Assembly: GCF_003265705.1 (NCBI RefSeq)
Contig: NW_020312827.1
Coordinates: 22,470,477 to 22,534,476, forward strand
From: Callorhinus ursinus
Lineage: Eukaryota; Chordata; Mammalia; Carnivora; Otariidae
Reading direction: 5' to 3'
DNA length: 64,000 nt
The notes beneath the pieces are model-generated. The model was not told where the DNA came from. It did no database searches and saw only the letters and a program-made list of their open reading frames with translations. Below, piece after piece: positions 22,270 through 33,700 of this stretch. Position 1 is the first letter of the stretch. The number at the start of each line of letters is the position of its first letter. Made by a program: the position numbers and the translations under genes.

Positions 22270-23315
22270 TTTGAGGGTTATATGGGAAGACAACTAAACT
22301 ATCCATTATACCCACATAGTGAAAAAGAACTGGTCTTGTTTATAACAACAGGTACAAAGCGTCGTTATTAACAGACCCAATTTCCTATAAAGGACTTCCT
22401 AGAAGCAGATGAGAACAGGGAGGAAGAGGCAGTGGTTTGAGATTTTTTGAGATCCTTCTCATCTAGGTTTTTGTAACACCTTCATCCATCTTCCCTGTCC
22501 GTTTTCCCCCAGGCAAGTTAATGGATTAACCTAAGAACATAAAGTATCAGAGGCCAAAACTCTGCACCTGAGAATACATTGTAGCTTCACATGTACAGAG
22601 AAATAAATCATTTTACAGTCTTTCTCCAATGAAGCCCTGGAAGAAAAATCACAGACAGGGGGATTTGTCCTTTAGATGGTTATTACCCATAGCAGGTGGC
22701 GGAAATGCCAATGGTAAAAACTGCACTTTGGCAACCAAAGCGGCAGCCCAAACACAATGATATTCACAGGAGCTCTGTCTGTTTTCCTGGCTGCTGAGAT
22801 GCAATATTAACATCCAAATAGTGGCAGACAAATTATTGTGCTTGTTTCCTTTGCTACAGATTCCCGAATTTGCTACGGATTCCTGAACATGTACAGAAAG
22901 TTGTCCTTCAAGCCGAGATTGGAAAAAGAAAAAGTAGAATGAAGGAAAGAGAAAAAATACCAGAAACAATAGCAACTACAATAAAACAAAATAAAACAAA
23001 ATTGTCTCTCGACAAATCCAGCCTCCAGTGTTTTAATTCTTTTAATGCTCACAGCAATACCAGGGAAAATTACATTATTAATGTAATAACAGAGGGAGAG
23101 CCATGTTAGCTGAAGATCTTTAAAAGTTATTTATCTAGTTTGGGATTATATTGATGGAGTTTAGAAAAATCTTATGGTTTTGGGATTCAGATTGGCTTCA
23201 AAGTGATCAAGGAAAGGATTGTGAAGGATTTTCCAGGAATAGCCATTCAAACTCAGGTATAATTAAAGACTAAGACTCAATGAAAGAAGGTTGTAGATGT
23301 GACATGGTGTGATAC
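22270..23315. other. Single-copy DNA, nothing recognised
   Basis: A minus-strand frame at 22649-22975 and a plus frame at 22870-23109 overlap but show no domains. An (AAAAC/AAAAT)n-like stretch lies at about 22981-23000. No gene call is supported. Confidence 0.45.
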
Positions 23316-23480
23316 TCGTAAGGATAGGTTTGAAGTTAGATGGAACTGGATTCAAATCTGGACTCCACCAATTAAGAGCTATTTAACTTTGGGCAAAGTA
23401 CTTAATCTTTGGGATCTCCAGTTTCGTCATTGGCAGCATGGAATAAAAATAATTGTTTCAGTGTGTTATTAGATTTATTT

Positions 23481-23693
23481 TTCAAGATTGATTTATTTAT
23501 TAGAGAGAGAGAGAGGACAGGGGGAGGAGTAGAAGGAGAGTGGGAGAGAGAATCTCAAGCAGATTCCTGCTGAGCACAGAGCCTGATAGGCAGCTCAATG
23601 TGGGGCTTCAACTCACAGCCCTGAGATCATGATCTGAGCTGAAATCAAGAATCAGATGCTCAACTGACTGAGCCACCCAGGTGCTCCTCACCA
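23481..23693 (-). mobile_element. CAN-SINE (older type) in the MIR
   Basis: Minus strand, with tail 'ttcaagattgatttatttat' and head 'gagccacccaggtgctcc'. The target duplication tgttattagatttattt lies at 23464-23480 and 23694-23710. It is more diverged than the arctoid copies (for example 'gagaatctcaagcagattcc' in the middle). Confidence 0.93.
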
Positions 23694-23710
23694 TGTTATT
23701 AGATTTATTT

Positions 23711-23716
23711 ATTGAT

Positions 23717-23759
<43 letters not shown>

Positions 23760-23989
23760 TTTTATTATGTTATGTTAATCACCATACATTACATCATTAG
23801 TTTTTGATGTAGTGTTCTATGATTCATTGTTTGCGTATCACACCCAGTGCTCCATTCAGTACATGCCCTCTTTAATACCCACCACCAGGCTAACACATCC
23901 CCCCCAATCCCTCTTCCCTCTAGAACCCTCAGTTTGTTTCTCAGAGTCCATAGTCTCTCATGGTTCATCTCCCCCTCCGATTTACCCCG
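23711..23989 (-). mobile_element. Carnivore L1 3' UTR fragment, strongly truncated
   Basis: Left end is an A-tail seen as (TTTA)n (about 23711-23763). It is followed by 'atgttaatcaccatacatta', 'catcattagtttttgatgta' and 'ctcagtttgtttctcagagt', the reverse complement of the carnivore L1 3' UTR. Only about 225 bases of L1 remain. Its right target duplication (tgttattagattta, 23990-24003) is the third copy of the site used by the neighbouring SINE. Confidence 0.93.
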
Positions 23990-24079
23990 TGTTATTAGAT
24001 TTAAATCACATAAGGAATACAAAGCATCCAGTTCAGTATCTGGTGCATACTGAATATGTTATAAGTTCTACTGCAAGTA

Positions 24080-24438
24080 TTATCACCATTATCTTAGAGT
24101 TGGAATATGCCAGTGGTCCTTTTCTTAACTCCAGACATATAAAACAACATAACATTGAAAACTTGAGATATGCCAGTCATTTTGGGGAGACCTGGGCTTC
24201 CTTAGAGAACCAGGGAAGTCAGTAGGCATTCTTCCCAAACTGGCAAATGATATTCTCATAAATTCAAGCCAGTTAAATCCCCACTGAAGCAATTTCTACT
24301 GCCCACACTCAGCGGTTAAACTTAGATATAAGCAAAAAGAGAGCCAGTCACACAGATTCTTAGTGCTTGAAGGAATTACCCAGAACACATAATAGATCCC
24401 AATTGGGTTTCTTGATAGGTAGGACAGAGATTGATTAT
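24080..24438. other. Single-copy DNA, nothing recognised
   Basis: No repeat or exon was recognised. Confidence 0.45.
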
Positions 24439-24439
24439 C

Positions 24440-24612
24440 TCGTTCACTTATTCAACATTTTTTGGAATGCTTCCTAGGTACCAGTCATTGTGTAAGTACT
24501 GGGTATACCGTGGGGAACCATGAAGATTCTGTACCTGTCCAAGTGAAACAAACATATTCTCATATTAAGGTGCATGGTAAATTGTTAAGATACTTGCTCT
24601 CAAAATCGTATC
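24440..24612 (-). repeat. Old LINE 3' UTR fragment
   Basis: 'ttcacttattcaacattttt' with 'taccagtcattgtgtaagta' and 'ctgggtataccgtggggaac' is the reverse complement of the L2/L1M end motif (ttattgagtgcctactatgt, then ctgggatacagtgg). Diverged. Confidence 0.6.
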
Positions 24613-24614
24613 TC

Positions 24615-25060
24615 TCAGGACGGCCTTTATTGGACAAAATGATATTAAGAGAAGTTGACATTAGGAACTTTAATAGTTTTGCAAAAGCTTTATCCATGGG
24701 AGACAGGGACTGAGAACATTGATTAAAATAGCTACCCAAAGGGCATAGCCCTTAAGGAAGCGAAGAGAAAAGTACAGCCAAACTTATCTACAACAAAAGC
24801 CTGAGACCATTAAACAGCAACTCATAGGATAAATCCAAGGGGAAATTAACTCACATTTGTAACCAAAGGGCTGATGCTAGTGATGCTTTAATAATTAGTC
24901 CTCTCGTGCTTATCTTCATCTACAGGCTCTCTCTCTACTTTAGACAGGGTCACAAAGGACACTTTGCCCCATGTGCATATTTTGTCCCTTAACAGTGTTG
25001 CACTGCAGACTTAGAAGCTGTGCATGAATAGCAAATAGTGAACTTAGGGATTTAAAAGGA
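24615..25060. other. Single-copy DNA, nothing recognised
   Basis: No repeat or exon was recognised; it may contain further decayed LINE sequence. Confidence 0.4.
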
Positions 25061-25062
25061 CC

Positions 25063-25385
25063 AGCATTCATTCATTCAGTCATTCATTCATTCACAGCAG
25101 ATATGGACATCTTTCATATTTCAAGCACTATTTTAGGCCCCAGGGATAAAATGACTAGTAAAGGAAAGGTCTCTTGACTCCTAGAAGCTTGTGATGGATA
25201 TAATGAGGAGAGAGGCAATAAAATCACAAATAGTAGTAATCACTATAAAAAATATAAGACAGCGTAATGAGATAGAGTGACTGTCAGCCAGTGAGACTGC
25301 TTTAGATAGGGTAGCTGGGAAAGATTCTCTGTAAAGGTGACATTGGAACTAAGACCTCAATGACCTAAATGGTGACAGGGAGTGA
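25063..25385 (-). repeat. L1M-type 3' UTR remnant
   Basis: 'cattcattcattcacagcag', 'caagcactattttaggcccc', 'agggataaaatgactagtaa' and then 'aaaggtgacattggaactaa' plus 'gacctcaatgacctaaatgg' match an inverted L1M 3' UTR from its end inward. The copy keeps the expected spacing but is heavily mutated. Confidence 0.75.
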
Positions 25386-25634
25386 AAGTCTCTCAGATAC
25401 CAGGAGTTTTACTTATTCCTTGAGAATTTTTAAAACTTTACCCCCTGTGACTTTTACAGAAGTTTCTTTACTACTTGCACGGCAGTGTACTAGACAGACT
25501 GAAACATAACCTTCATTCCTTTTTCTGAGGAAACAGGTAATTGGGCATCTGTTTCTCAATAAAGACTGCTAGGCAGAGAAAACGAACCCACAGGCTGTCA
25601 ATTTGCAATTCATTTCCTTTAAACATTTTTCATA

Positions 25635-25960
25635 AAAGTCTTCCTATGTTGTTGGTGAAAATACAAACTGTTGCAATATTCCTGGAAGGAAATCTGGCAA
25701 AATGTGCTAAAAACTTAAAAATATTCACTTTTACACTGCCAATTCTACTTCTGAAAATTTATCCTAAGGATAGGATTACATTTTACATCATTTAGCTACA
25801 GATAGGATTCCTGCAATGTTGTTTCTAATAGCAAAAACTAGAAAATAACCATAATGTCCAGTAACATTGGATTAATCAAAGTAAACTGCACTATTTCATA
25901 TAACGGAATATGAGTAAAACACTTGAAACAGTCAGTGACCACCTAGAGTAAAATATCATT
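25635..25960 (+). repeat. Old L1 ORF2 fragment
   Basis: 'gttgttggtgaaaatacaaa', 'ggaaggaaatctggcaaaat' and 'ttttacactgccaattctac' follow the ORF2 C-terminal region in sense orientation (ctggtgggaatgtaaa, then ggaaaacagtttggca). Then 'ctaatagcaaaaactagaaa' corresponds to the AIAKL segment. Full of stops. Confidence 0.7.
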
Positions 25961-25964
25961 GAAC

Positions 25965-26470
25965 GTCAGTTATTATAACTATTATTGCTATCAGTCATAG
26001 AAGATGAAATTTTAGATGAATATTAATTGAGTCATAAACATTTTGGGGGGATGTGGAGATGAAAAAATAATATTCTTAGCTCAAAATGATCCTTGGTAAA
26101 GATTTCCATGTTCTCAATCTAAGATCTTGAGTTGAGCTCAAGGGCACTGATATTGTTGGCCCAGATTTAGAAAAAAAATCTGGGTGGCAGAGAGTCTAAT
26201 AAATATATTCTGATTCTTTAATCCACCTCTTATACCCATTTCCAGAAATCTAGGAACTGTCCTAGATGGGATTTACGTAACCTTACCCAGCAATCCCCCC
26301 TGCCCCCAGAAAGTTACTTTTGCTGCCAGAACTGTTTACATTTTGTTTGAGTTATGGGTTCTGATTCTTATAACATTATTCATTCTAATCAATTAAAATA
26401 GTTTCCTTTGGGGAGGACTCAAAATGCAGTCTACTTTTCTACTTTCCTCCAACATGTGGTGCCTTCACCT
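25965..26470. other. Single-copy DNA, nothing recognised
   Basis: No repeat family or exon was recognised. Confidence 0.4.
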
Positions 26471-26474
26471 TGCT

Positions 26475-26628
26475 GCCTGGGAAGTTACTGAACTTCACAG
26501 TTTCCTTGTCTGAAATACTGGAATATTATTACCTACCTCACAAAGTGGTTAATAAGATTAAATGTGCTCATATTTTTAAAAATCTCTTAGATCAATGCTT
26601 TGTAGTATCTGTTAAATAAAGTTTAAAA
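26475..26628 (+). repeat. MIR SINE remnant
   Basis: 'gggaagttactgaacttcac', 'agtttccttgtctgaaatac', 'attattacctacctcacaaa' and 'aagattaaatgtgctcat' follow the MIR core and tail. Confidence 0.75.
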
Positions 26629-26629
26629 T

Positions 26630-27198
26630 ATAAACTCTATAAAACCTCTAGATCTGCTTCTCAATTATTGATTATCAATGACCTCAATTCTTGACACAAC
26701 TCTCAGTTGAATTATCATCTAGGAGGGATTCCAGTTTCTTGTTTAAGATCTCTTCTGCCATCTTTGTTCCTTCTTTTTAAATTATATATATATCAACAAA
26801 ACCGCAGGCTTCCAAGCGCAACCTGTAAAACCTTCCCTCTATACATATGCAACAATCCCCTGAAACCCTGGGCCACTCTAAGCAGGATCTTTAGCGGCCC
26901 ACTGGGGCAGGGAGAACAGGCCAAACAAGTAAAAGAAAGTTGAGAGGGTAAACCTGTATGGCAATTTCACTTTTGGCATAAGCTCATCTTCAGAGTGGTC
27001 TCCTTATTAGTATTCATTCAACTCCATCCCGTCACTGCTCAGATTCTGAACCCTGCTGCAAAAACCCTATCTTTACTCCAATTATTCATATTAAGTCCTC
27101 AAGAGAGGCAGTCTCATTTTCTTTTGAAATGTTTTTATTCTTCAATCTCTTTTGCCCAAATTTTCATGCATGCACACTCTGTTTTTCTCTACAATCTA
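26630..27198. other. Single-copy DNA, nothing recognised
   Basis: Small open frames at 26707-26943 and 26995-27204 have no identifiable product. No repeat was recognised. Confidence 0.4.
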
Positions 27199-27200
27199 CG

Positions 27201-27393
27201 TTAGTGTTTCTCAAAGAGAAGCCTGTGGACTGGCTATGGTCAAGGGTCACCCAAGGCGAGAGGCATGGGGAGGGGGCTCAGATTCCTGAGCTCTATTTTA
27301 GACCTACTGAATCTCAGTATAGTCCTTAGGAATTTGCATTTATAAAAGAACCTCAGGTGAAGCTAATACACACAAAATACTGAGAACCATAGT
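27201..27393 (+). mobile_element. MER5A-like element
   Basis: 'agtgtttctcaaagagaagc' at the left, 'gacctactgaatctcagtat' and 'ggaatttgcatttataaaag' in the middle, and 'aatactgagaaccatagtcc' at the right. The two ends are roughly inverted copies of each other. Confidence 0.75.
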
Positions 27394-27394
27394 C

Positions 27395-28025
27395 CAACGA
27401 ACCAATAGACAGCAATAGACACAAGACAGGGACTGGTAAGCCATGTCCCATTGACACTGGCAGCTGCAAATACCTTCCAAACTCAAAGGGGTTTGTGAGC
27501 CTGCCTCAGAGGCAGGAGGGCCAAGAAGCAGCTGTGAAGCGACAGTGTGCTGGGGGATACTCCTACTCAGAGTGGGAAAGGCTACAGAGAGCTAATGCCT
27601 GTAATTCAATCTGTGAGAGAAAGGGAATCAATGTTTTCTTTTTAATTTTATCCAAAATATGTAAATGAAATCAATAGTAGTAATGTACACTGACACTTGT
27701 ACATTAATCTCCTGGTCACATGCGTTGGGTTCTGCCTTTCTAATTAGATAATGAAGCTATTAATTATGCCTAATATTTGGATGTTCACTTATTAAAATTA
27801 ACTGAAAACCAAATGTTTACCAATGACCCCCCACCCCGCCGCCCAAAAAAAGAAAAAGAAACAGAAAAAGGAAGCACTCCTACCAGCTAAACATGGTTAA
27901 CAACCCAGAAGGCAGCACTGGGATGTTAATGACAATAACTCAGAAAGGGGGCAGGAAAGGCAGGGCTGTCATGACAGAGGGTGATAACAGTGAACCCTCC
28001 TAGAACATGGATGGCTTTCCAGGCT
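27395..28025. other. Single-copy DNA, nothing recognised
   Basis: Contains a C-rich then A-rich stretch at 27826-27870. No gene or repeat family was identified. Confidence 0.4.
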
Positions 28026-28029
28026 AGCC

Positions 28030-28232
28030 TTTAAACACTTGCACATTGTAGCTCATGTCATCCTCATCACTGCCCTGGGAGGTCAGCCTTGGTCATATCC
28101 ACAGTTGTCATTTACAGTCAGGGAGAGAAGGACACTTGACATTGTTATACAGCCAGTAAGTGGCAAGGGCAGACTTAGAACCCATGCGGCATGGTTCTAG
28201 ACCCACTCTTTCATCTCCATGACTCAATGAGC
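28030..28232 (-). repeat. MIR SINE remnant (reverse)
   Basis: 'aaacacttgcacattgtagc', 'catcctcatcactgccctgg', 'cagccagtaagtggcaaggg' and 'cttagaacccatgcggcatg' match an inverted, nearly full-length MIR. Confidence 0.75.
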
Positions 28233-28239
28233 AGCCTCC

Positions 28240-28395
28240 TCCAGATGAAGCTTCTCTTCTAGAACACGGGGATATGATATTATCTGCCTCAAAAGACCAT
28301 TCCAAGATTAATGCATGCAAATCCTTTAGGAGAGTATCTGGCAGAGTAAGCACCGTATATACGCTACTGCTATCATTCATTATTATTATTAATTA
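28240..28395 (+). repeat. MIR SINE remnant (forward), facing the previous one
   Basis: 'acacggggatatgatattat', 'ctgcctcaaaagaccattcc', 'aagattaatgcatgcaaatc' and 'agtatctggcagagtaagca' correspond to the 3' half of MIR in the plus orientation. It lies immediately after an oppositely oriented copy. Confidence 0.65.
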
Positions 28396-28585
28396 TTAAT
28401 GACCAATGTAATTTGGTAACTATAACAATGTAATTGTAACTATAATAATTTACAGAACAGTAATTGTAATGATTATGTGTTTATAATCACATTCTATTAG
28501 ATGGCAATATAGCAAAAGGAGAGGCAGAATGACGAATTCTTTTTATGAGGGCAGAATGGGATATTCCGTAAAATGTGTTCTTCTA

Positions 28586-28745
28586 GACCACCTGTATCAG
28601 AAACATCTGAGATGCTTGTCAATAAACAAAAAACAAAAAAGCAGAGAGATTCCAAGAACCCCACCAGAGATCTGCTATGATGAGATATCCAAATGTGTAT
28701 ATTTGGCAACGGATCTTAAGTGATTCTTCTGAACACTGAAGTTCA
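28586..28745 (+). mobile_element. MER5A-like fragment
   Basis: 'cctgtatcagaaacatctga', 'gatgcttgtcaataaacaaa', 'gagattccaagaaccccacc' and 'aagtgattcttctgaacact' follow MER5A in order. The left terminal repeat is missing or lost. Confidence 0.65.
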
Positions 28746-28749
28746 AGAT

Positions 28750-30927
28750 TCCATGATACAGAGGCAAAATTAAAACTAAGAGTAAATAGAGAAAAGTCAG
28801 CTGTCAGACAACCTAGATATTTCTCTGCGCCTATGAGCTTAAATACCTTAAAGGTATATATAGCAAGTCTTTCTAGGAGATGGTATTTCTGGATTTCTGT
28901 GACAGGACTAAATGATTTCTGAGTTGATAAGGTTTGCACTTGCAATTAAATAATTTCCATACCATTATGCTCTGTTAGGACTGGATTAATCCAAGCAACA
29001 AAAATACAATAATAACGGGGATGGAGAATGGTGGATAAAGATGGATGATGATGATAATTATAAGGTTTTTAATGTCTTACATCAAAATCATACAGTCTTA
29101 TTTTCATTAACTTTGGGCTAAACTATGATGACAATACTGACTAACAAACTTTTCAAACAGCAATTCAGGAGGAAGTCCATTTGATCTGTTCTACTTGTGA
29201 AGTATTCTTGTATATCTCTACTCACCTTCGCTGGTATTTTTACGATAGGATTCTTTACCTCAAAAATTATAGCTTTAAGGTATATGTTAAAATACCTCAA
29301 CATTACTATGCACTGAAAAGTAAAAACTGATAAATGGATTAATAAAACACCCCAAAAGTAGAACCTTGTAAAATTAGGTTTGTAATTGTAAAATTAGGTT
29401 TCTAACCCACAGAGTGCTCTATTTTTAAGTATGATAAAATGGGTAAGGAAAAGTTAGTACTAAGGAGAATCATACATCCTAACTTCTTGTCCAGTTTCCA
29501 CCTGGCTATTCCCAATTCCCCAAATCAATGATCAGGGATCGAGGAAGAAAAGTTTTCCATCTTTGAAGCATAAAAGGAACCATGGCTGACACAGTGTACA
29601 ATGCCCAAATATTTACTAAACACAAAGGGAAATCTCAGTTGGCTATGCTGTTCAAAGAGAAGAATTTGATTCTACCTGCCAAAGGACTGCCAGAAGGAAG
29701 CAGCCACAAATAAACATGAAACTGTGTGTGTATCTAAACCAAGTCTCAGCTGTGTCATGCTTTGAGGACTGTCCAAAAAGCAGTGCTTTCTAAGGAGGCA
29801 GCTAGGAAAGAACCTGGACGCATGCCCTTCATTTCTTTCCCTGTGCATAAATATTTCCACCTGTGCCAGGAGAAGGAAACGGGAGGGCAGCACTCACGGT
29901 GTTTTTCTTCAATACCTACCCAACAGCTGCTTACTTTTCGCTGACAGCCACTGGAGGCAGCCCACGAGAAATGTGCCTGCAACTCTGTAATTGATGATGA
30001 CTTAAAGTATGAAAATGAGCATAGTCAGACATTTCTCCTCACAAGGAAAGAACAAACAGCCAATATTAAACAAGTCTATTTCCCTTATGCCAAGATTTTG
30101 ATGGTGGTTTTTTGGGGCAGGCAAATGTTTCTTTTTATAACCAGCTCTTAGCCGAATGATATCTATTGATAAAACATAGGCATTTTGTGTTCATTTTTCT
30201 AACAGAACCTTGGAATTTCTCACAAAATCCTTCACTTTCCTTAGTAACTGTTGCCATATAAAGCATTGTGTTAGAAGAGGGAGGGAGAGAGGAAGGGCGA
30301 GACAGAGGTAAAGAAAGAAAAAAGTAAGCCCATTTTGAAGAGTAACTGGAGCCTCCAAACCAGAAAAAGCAAAAGAAGTTTCACAATTATAAATGCAACT
30401 AAAACCATCACCTCTCCTTTTCAGGCAATATCAGTACCCGACGGGAATGCCTTGCCAAGAATTTTTTTTTTTTCTGTGTATCTTTTTACTCATTTATGAA
30501 TGCTGCAAATCTTCCTTGTGGCTGGGAGTGGGAATGGAGCATAGGCATACACAGTAACATGTTGCATCAGGCTTGCACCGGCTCCCAAGACCTGTGGGAT
30601 TGTCCGTCTTGCTCCCAAATTGCGTGTTCAGAGATGCAGCTTTGCTGAGGGTACTTTCACCCCAGAAGTCAACAAATACCATTAACTAGATTTTTTTTTT
30701 CTTTTTCAATTATACAGAAAGTACAAGAATAGTGCCTAGCACAAGGTCAGGCCTATGTAAACATTCACTCTTCTTACGGTGTCAAGAGAATACCTGCTTT
30801 GAGATAAATCAGAAGCTTTATCCACTTTAATAGTCTGTGATTTTGTGTTTATTTAACTTCTCCCTGGAACACAATGACAAAATCTTGGTTGACTTACAAC
30901 AAATACTTGTTAATAATTGAGACCCAT
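28750..30927. other. Single-copy DNA, nothing recognised
   Basis: About 2.2 kb with no recognised transposon. It includes a 20-bp tandem duplication (29366-29405) and several overlapping small frames around 29672-29982 on both strands. None has convincing coding character. Confidence 0.45.
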
Positions 30928-30945
30928 AGTCCTTCAATAATTTTT

Positions 30946-31133
30946 TTTAAAGATTTTATTTATTTGACAGAGAGAGGCACAGCGAGAGAGGGAACACAAG
31001 CAGGGGGAGTGGGAGAGGGAGAAGCAGGCTTCCTGCTGAGCAGGGAGCCCGATGTGGGGATCGATCCCAGGACCCTGGGACCATGACCCGAGCCAAAGGC
31101 AGACGCTTAACGACTGAGCCACCCAGACGCCCC
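30946..31133 (-). mobile_element. CAN-SINE (arctoid type, well preserved)
   Basis: Minus-strand, close to the arctoid consensus, with a perfect 18-base duplication agtccttcaataattttt at 30928-30945 and 31134-31151. Low divergence plus an intact duplication point to one of the youngest insertions here and so a candidate for presence/absence polymorphism between species. Confidence 0.97.
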
Positions 31134-31151
31134 AGTCCTTCAATAATTTTT

Positions 31152-32235
31152 AATGGGACTGCCATGAAAAGTGATGACATATAGATTCTAGAGAGGAAGT
31201 AGAAGCAACATTCATTAACATCCATTCCTACCAATCTCAGAGCTTATAATACTTGTGTTTCTGAATATATTAAAATAAATAAAATATCATATCTCTAAGA
31301 AACAGCCCAAAAGACTAGCCTTAACTTTAAACAACCTTAAAAAAAATCATATTCCCATTTTTACATCTTAGTGTATATCTTTTTATCTTTGCTTTCATTC
31401 AAACATGTAATTAGCTGATATATGAGAGTCATTGGGAATCCAAGATAAAAGCTACACTTCTTCCCCTTTGACCCCCAAGTTTTATTTTTTGAAAAATTTA
31501 CTGTGTACCTTTTGATAAGTGTTCTAAGGATACAAAAGATGTACAGAGAATTGTTCCCAAAAGGTGCCATCATCATTTCATTCTTGAATTTCTACCTAGT
31601 AGGCAAATTTGACTCCAGTGTTGCTCACCAATACAAACCAGTGGCTTCGATATAAATTTCCTCCAAATCCTAGGAGCTAAATTTGACTCAGTCTGAGCCA
31701 CTATCCTGGGAAGAAATGCCCATAAAAAAAGATAAACTAGTTAGTGTTATTTGGCCTGAAGAATAGCAAGCTAGAATGAAAAAAAAAGTCTTGCGTATTA
31801 CCTATTACAAAAATATGAATATTATTACTTGAAAGATAGTTACCATATGTTCTTCATGTCCCCTGAGGATAAACAAAAGAAAGCTAGAAAAAATCAGCTT
31901 AAATGAGAGCAATGGGAATTTTGAATAATGATTTTAAAAGAACTCTGGGGTAACAAGTGCCACTGAGTATCAGAAGAGGTTAGCAAGAGACAGTGTGAAA
32001 TCTTTTTCTCCTGGAGTGTTAGTTGTGTGTACGCTGTTTCCAATTTGTTTTACCACCTGTTTTTTTCTGTATTTATTAATGAAGAATGAACGAGAAAAAG
32101 CTAACCCATTCCTTCCCAAGGAATGTAACTCTGCAGACAAGCAAATGATCACTACAAAAGACCTCTGATTCTCCTTCTGTTCTTCATCCAAGGTGATCCT
32201 CATTTTTATCCTCTTGGTCTCATGGTAACCCAGCT
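31152..32235. other. Mostly single-copy DNA; weak LINE trace
   Basis: 31489-31560 ('ttactgtgtaccttttgata' and 'gtgttctaaggatacaaaag') resembles an inverted old LINE end. The remainder is unrecognised. Confidence 0.4.
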
Positions 32236-32239
32236 GACC

Positions 32240-33700
32240 TTAGAGTTCCAGATCCTCCCTTGGTTCTGAGATTCTCACTGCTCAGAGCACCAGTTGGATT
32301 CTACTGTTCTTCTAACTGCCCTTTCTTCCCACACTGTTCCTCACTCTCCCACTACACACTCATCATGGATATGCCAACCCTCTGAACACATGTCTTTCAG
32401 GGAAAATATCCATTTTCATGGATTCAACCATCATTTTAGGGTGGCTAACACAAATCCAGAACTTTAGCTTGATACTCTCTCCCAAACTCTTGTCAGGATC
32501 TCCTTACTGAAAAACGGGTATTCCCACTTGGCTATTTCTTAGTCATTAAAACCTCAAAACTATCACCTTCACAAAGCTACCTCCTTCTCTTTTTTTTTTT
32601 CATGGATGCCTCCATTCACTTTAATATGCCAGCCTTCAAAATGTATCCCTTCTCTGGTCTAGGTACCTCCCTATCCAACTCTCCCAACCGTGATCAGTGA
32701 CCTGGACCCTCAATTCCTGTTCTACTGCATTGCATCTTTCTTTCCTATGGTTACCATCAATGGTTCTTAAGCACATCCTGAATAGGCCTTAAGCTCTCCA
32801 CCCCGGCACAAGCTGACCCCCAGTCACTATCCCACAATTTTCTCCCATTTAAAAATCCTTCTACCTGACCCAAACTTATCCAGAACTGCCTCTGACCCTT
32901 TGCTCAAATTTAGTCTTAGCCATGGTTTGTCTGTCTGAATCTTATATACAGTGTTGCCCAAAATCCATCTTGAGGCCCACATTCCTTGGACCACTCCCAG
33001 TCAACAGTGATGATCTCTTCTTCCACACGTCTATCTGTAACAGTTAATTTGCTCTTTACACATATTCCTTTAAACTGTCAGTTGTTGTTGGTTTTTTTTT
33101 TCTTCCATATATCTGTTTTGGTATATAATTTTTTTTTCAACTTTCAACTGATTGCAAACAATTTGAAAGCATGGACTCTTACACATCTTTACAACTCTTC
33201 CCTTAAGAAATACATGTTAATGAACATTTAATTAATTTTGCTCATCTTTGATTCTGAGTGTTGCTTCTTTTTCTGTGCCTCAGGATAATCATAAACAGCA
33301 CCCAACACATTTGGTTTTGTCCTTCTCAGAAGACTAGTAGCTTTTAATCAATCATTGCTCTTTAAGGGCCTGTCTAATCCCTCATATGAAAATTGGATAG
33401 AGCAAGAGGGAAAGAAAAAGCTAAAGTTAGAGAAGGAAGAAATGGAAAAAAAGAATGAAGATGAGGAAAGAAAGCCTGTGGATTTGCTCCCTCTAAGTCT
33501 GACAACTCAGGAGTTACTTGTGATCCTTCTCTCCGCTCAATCCCCATTCTGGAAAGTCAGTCAGGAAGATTATAGCTCACATCAGTCACTCTCTGGAGAC
33601 CACTCCCCAGTTCCAAACCTTCTACATAAAAGAGCTAGCAGCTTCATTTCTCCTACCACGAAGCAAGTTCCTGACCCATTCCACTGACCCATTTGAATGG
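32240..33700. other. Pyrimidine-rich unidentified sequence
   Basis: Reads like a very old LINE 3' UTR in places ('gccagccttcaaaatgtatc', 'gttacttgtgatccttctct') but no family can be assigned. A 110-codon plus frame at 33355-33687 is Lys/Glu-rich at its start and Ser/Pro-rich at its end, with no splice or promoter context, so I do not call it a gene. Confidence 0.35.

Larger units (their letters stand above)
23320..24075 (+). repeat. MIR SINE split by two later insertions
   Basis: The left half (23320-23463) has 'gaactggattcaaatctgga', 'taagagctatttaactttgg' and 'gcaaagtacttaatctttgg'. The right part resumes after 23990 with 'aaagcatccagttcagtatc' and 'tggtgcatactgaatatg'. Between them lie a CAN-SINE and an L1 fragment. 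The order fits one MIR on the plus strand. Confidence 0.7.

Noticed and set aside
23711..23763. (TTTA)n as an independent microsatellite
   Set aside because: It is the expanded poly-A tail of the minus-strand L1 fragment that follows.
33355..33687. 110-codon plus frame with a Lys/Glu-rich segment
   Set aside because: Charged run arises from a purine-rich stretch; no Kozak, splice or domain support.
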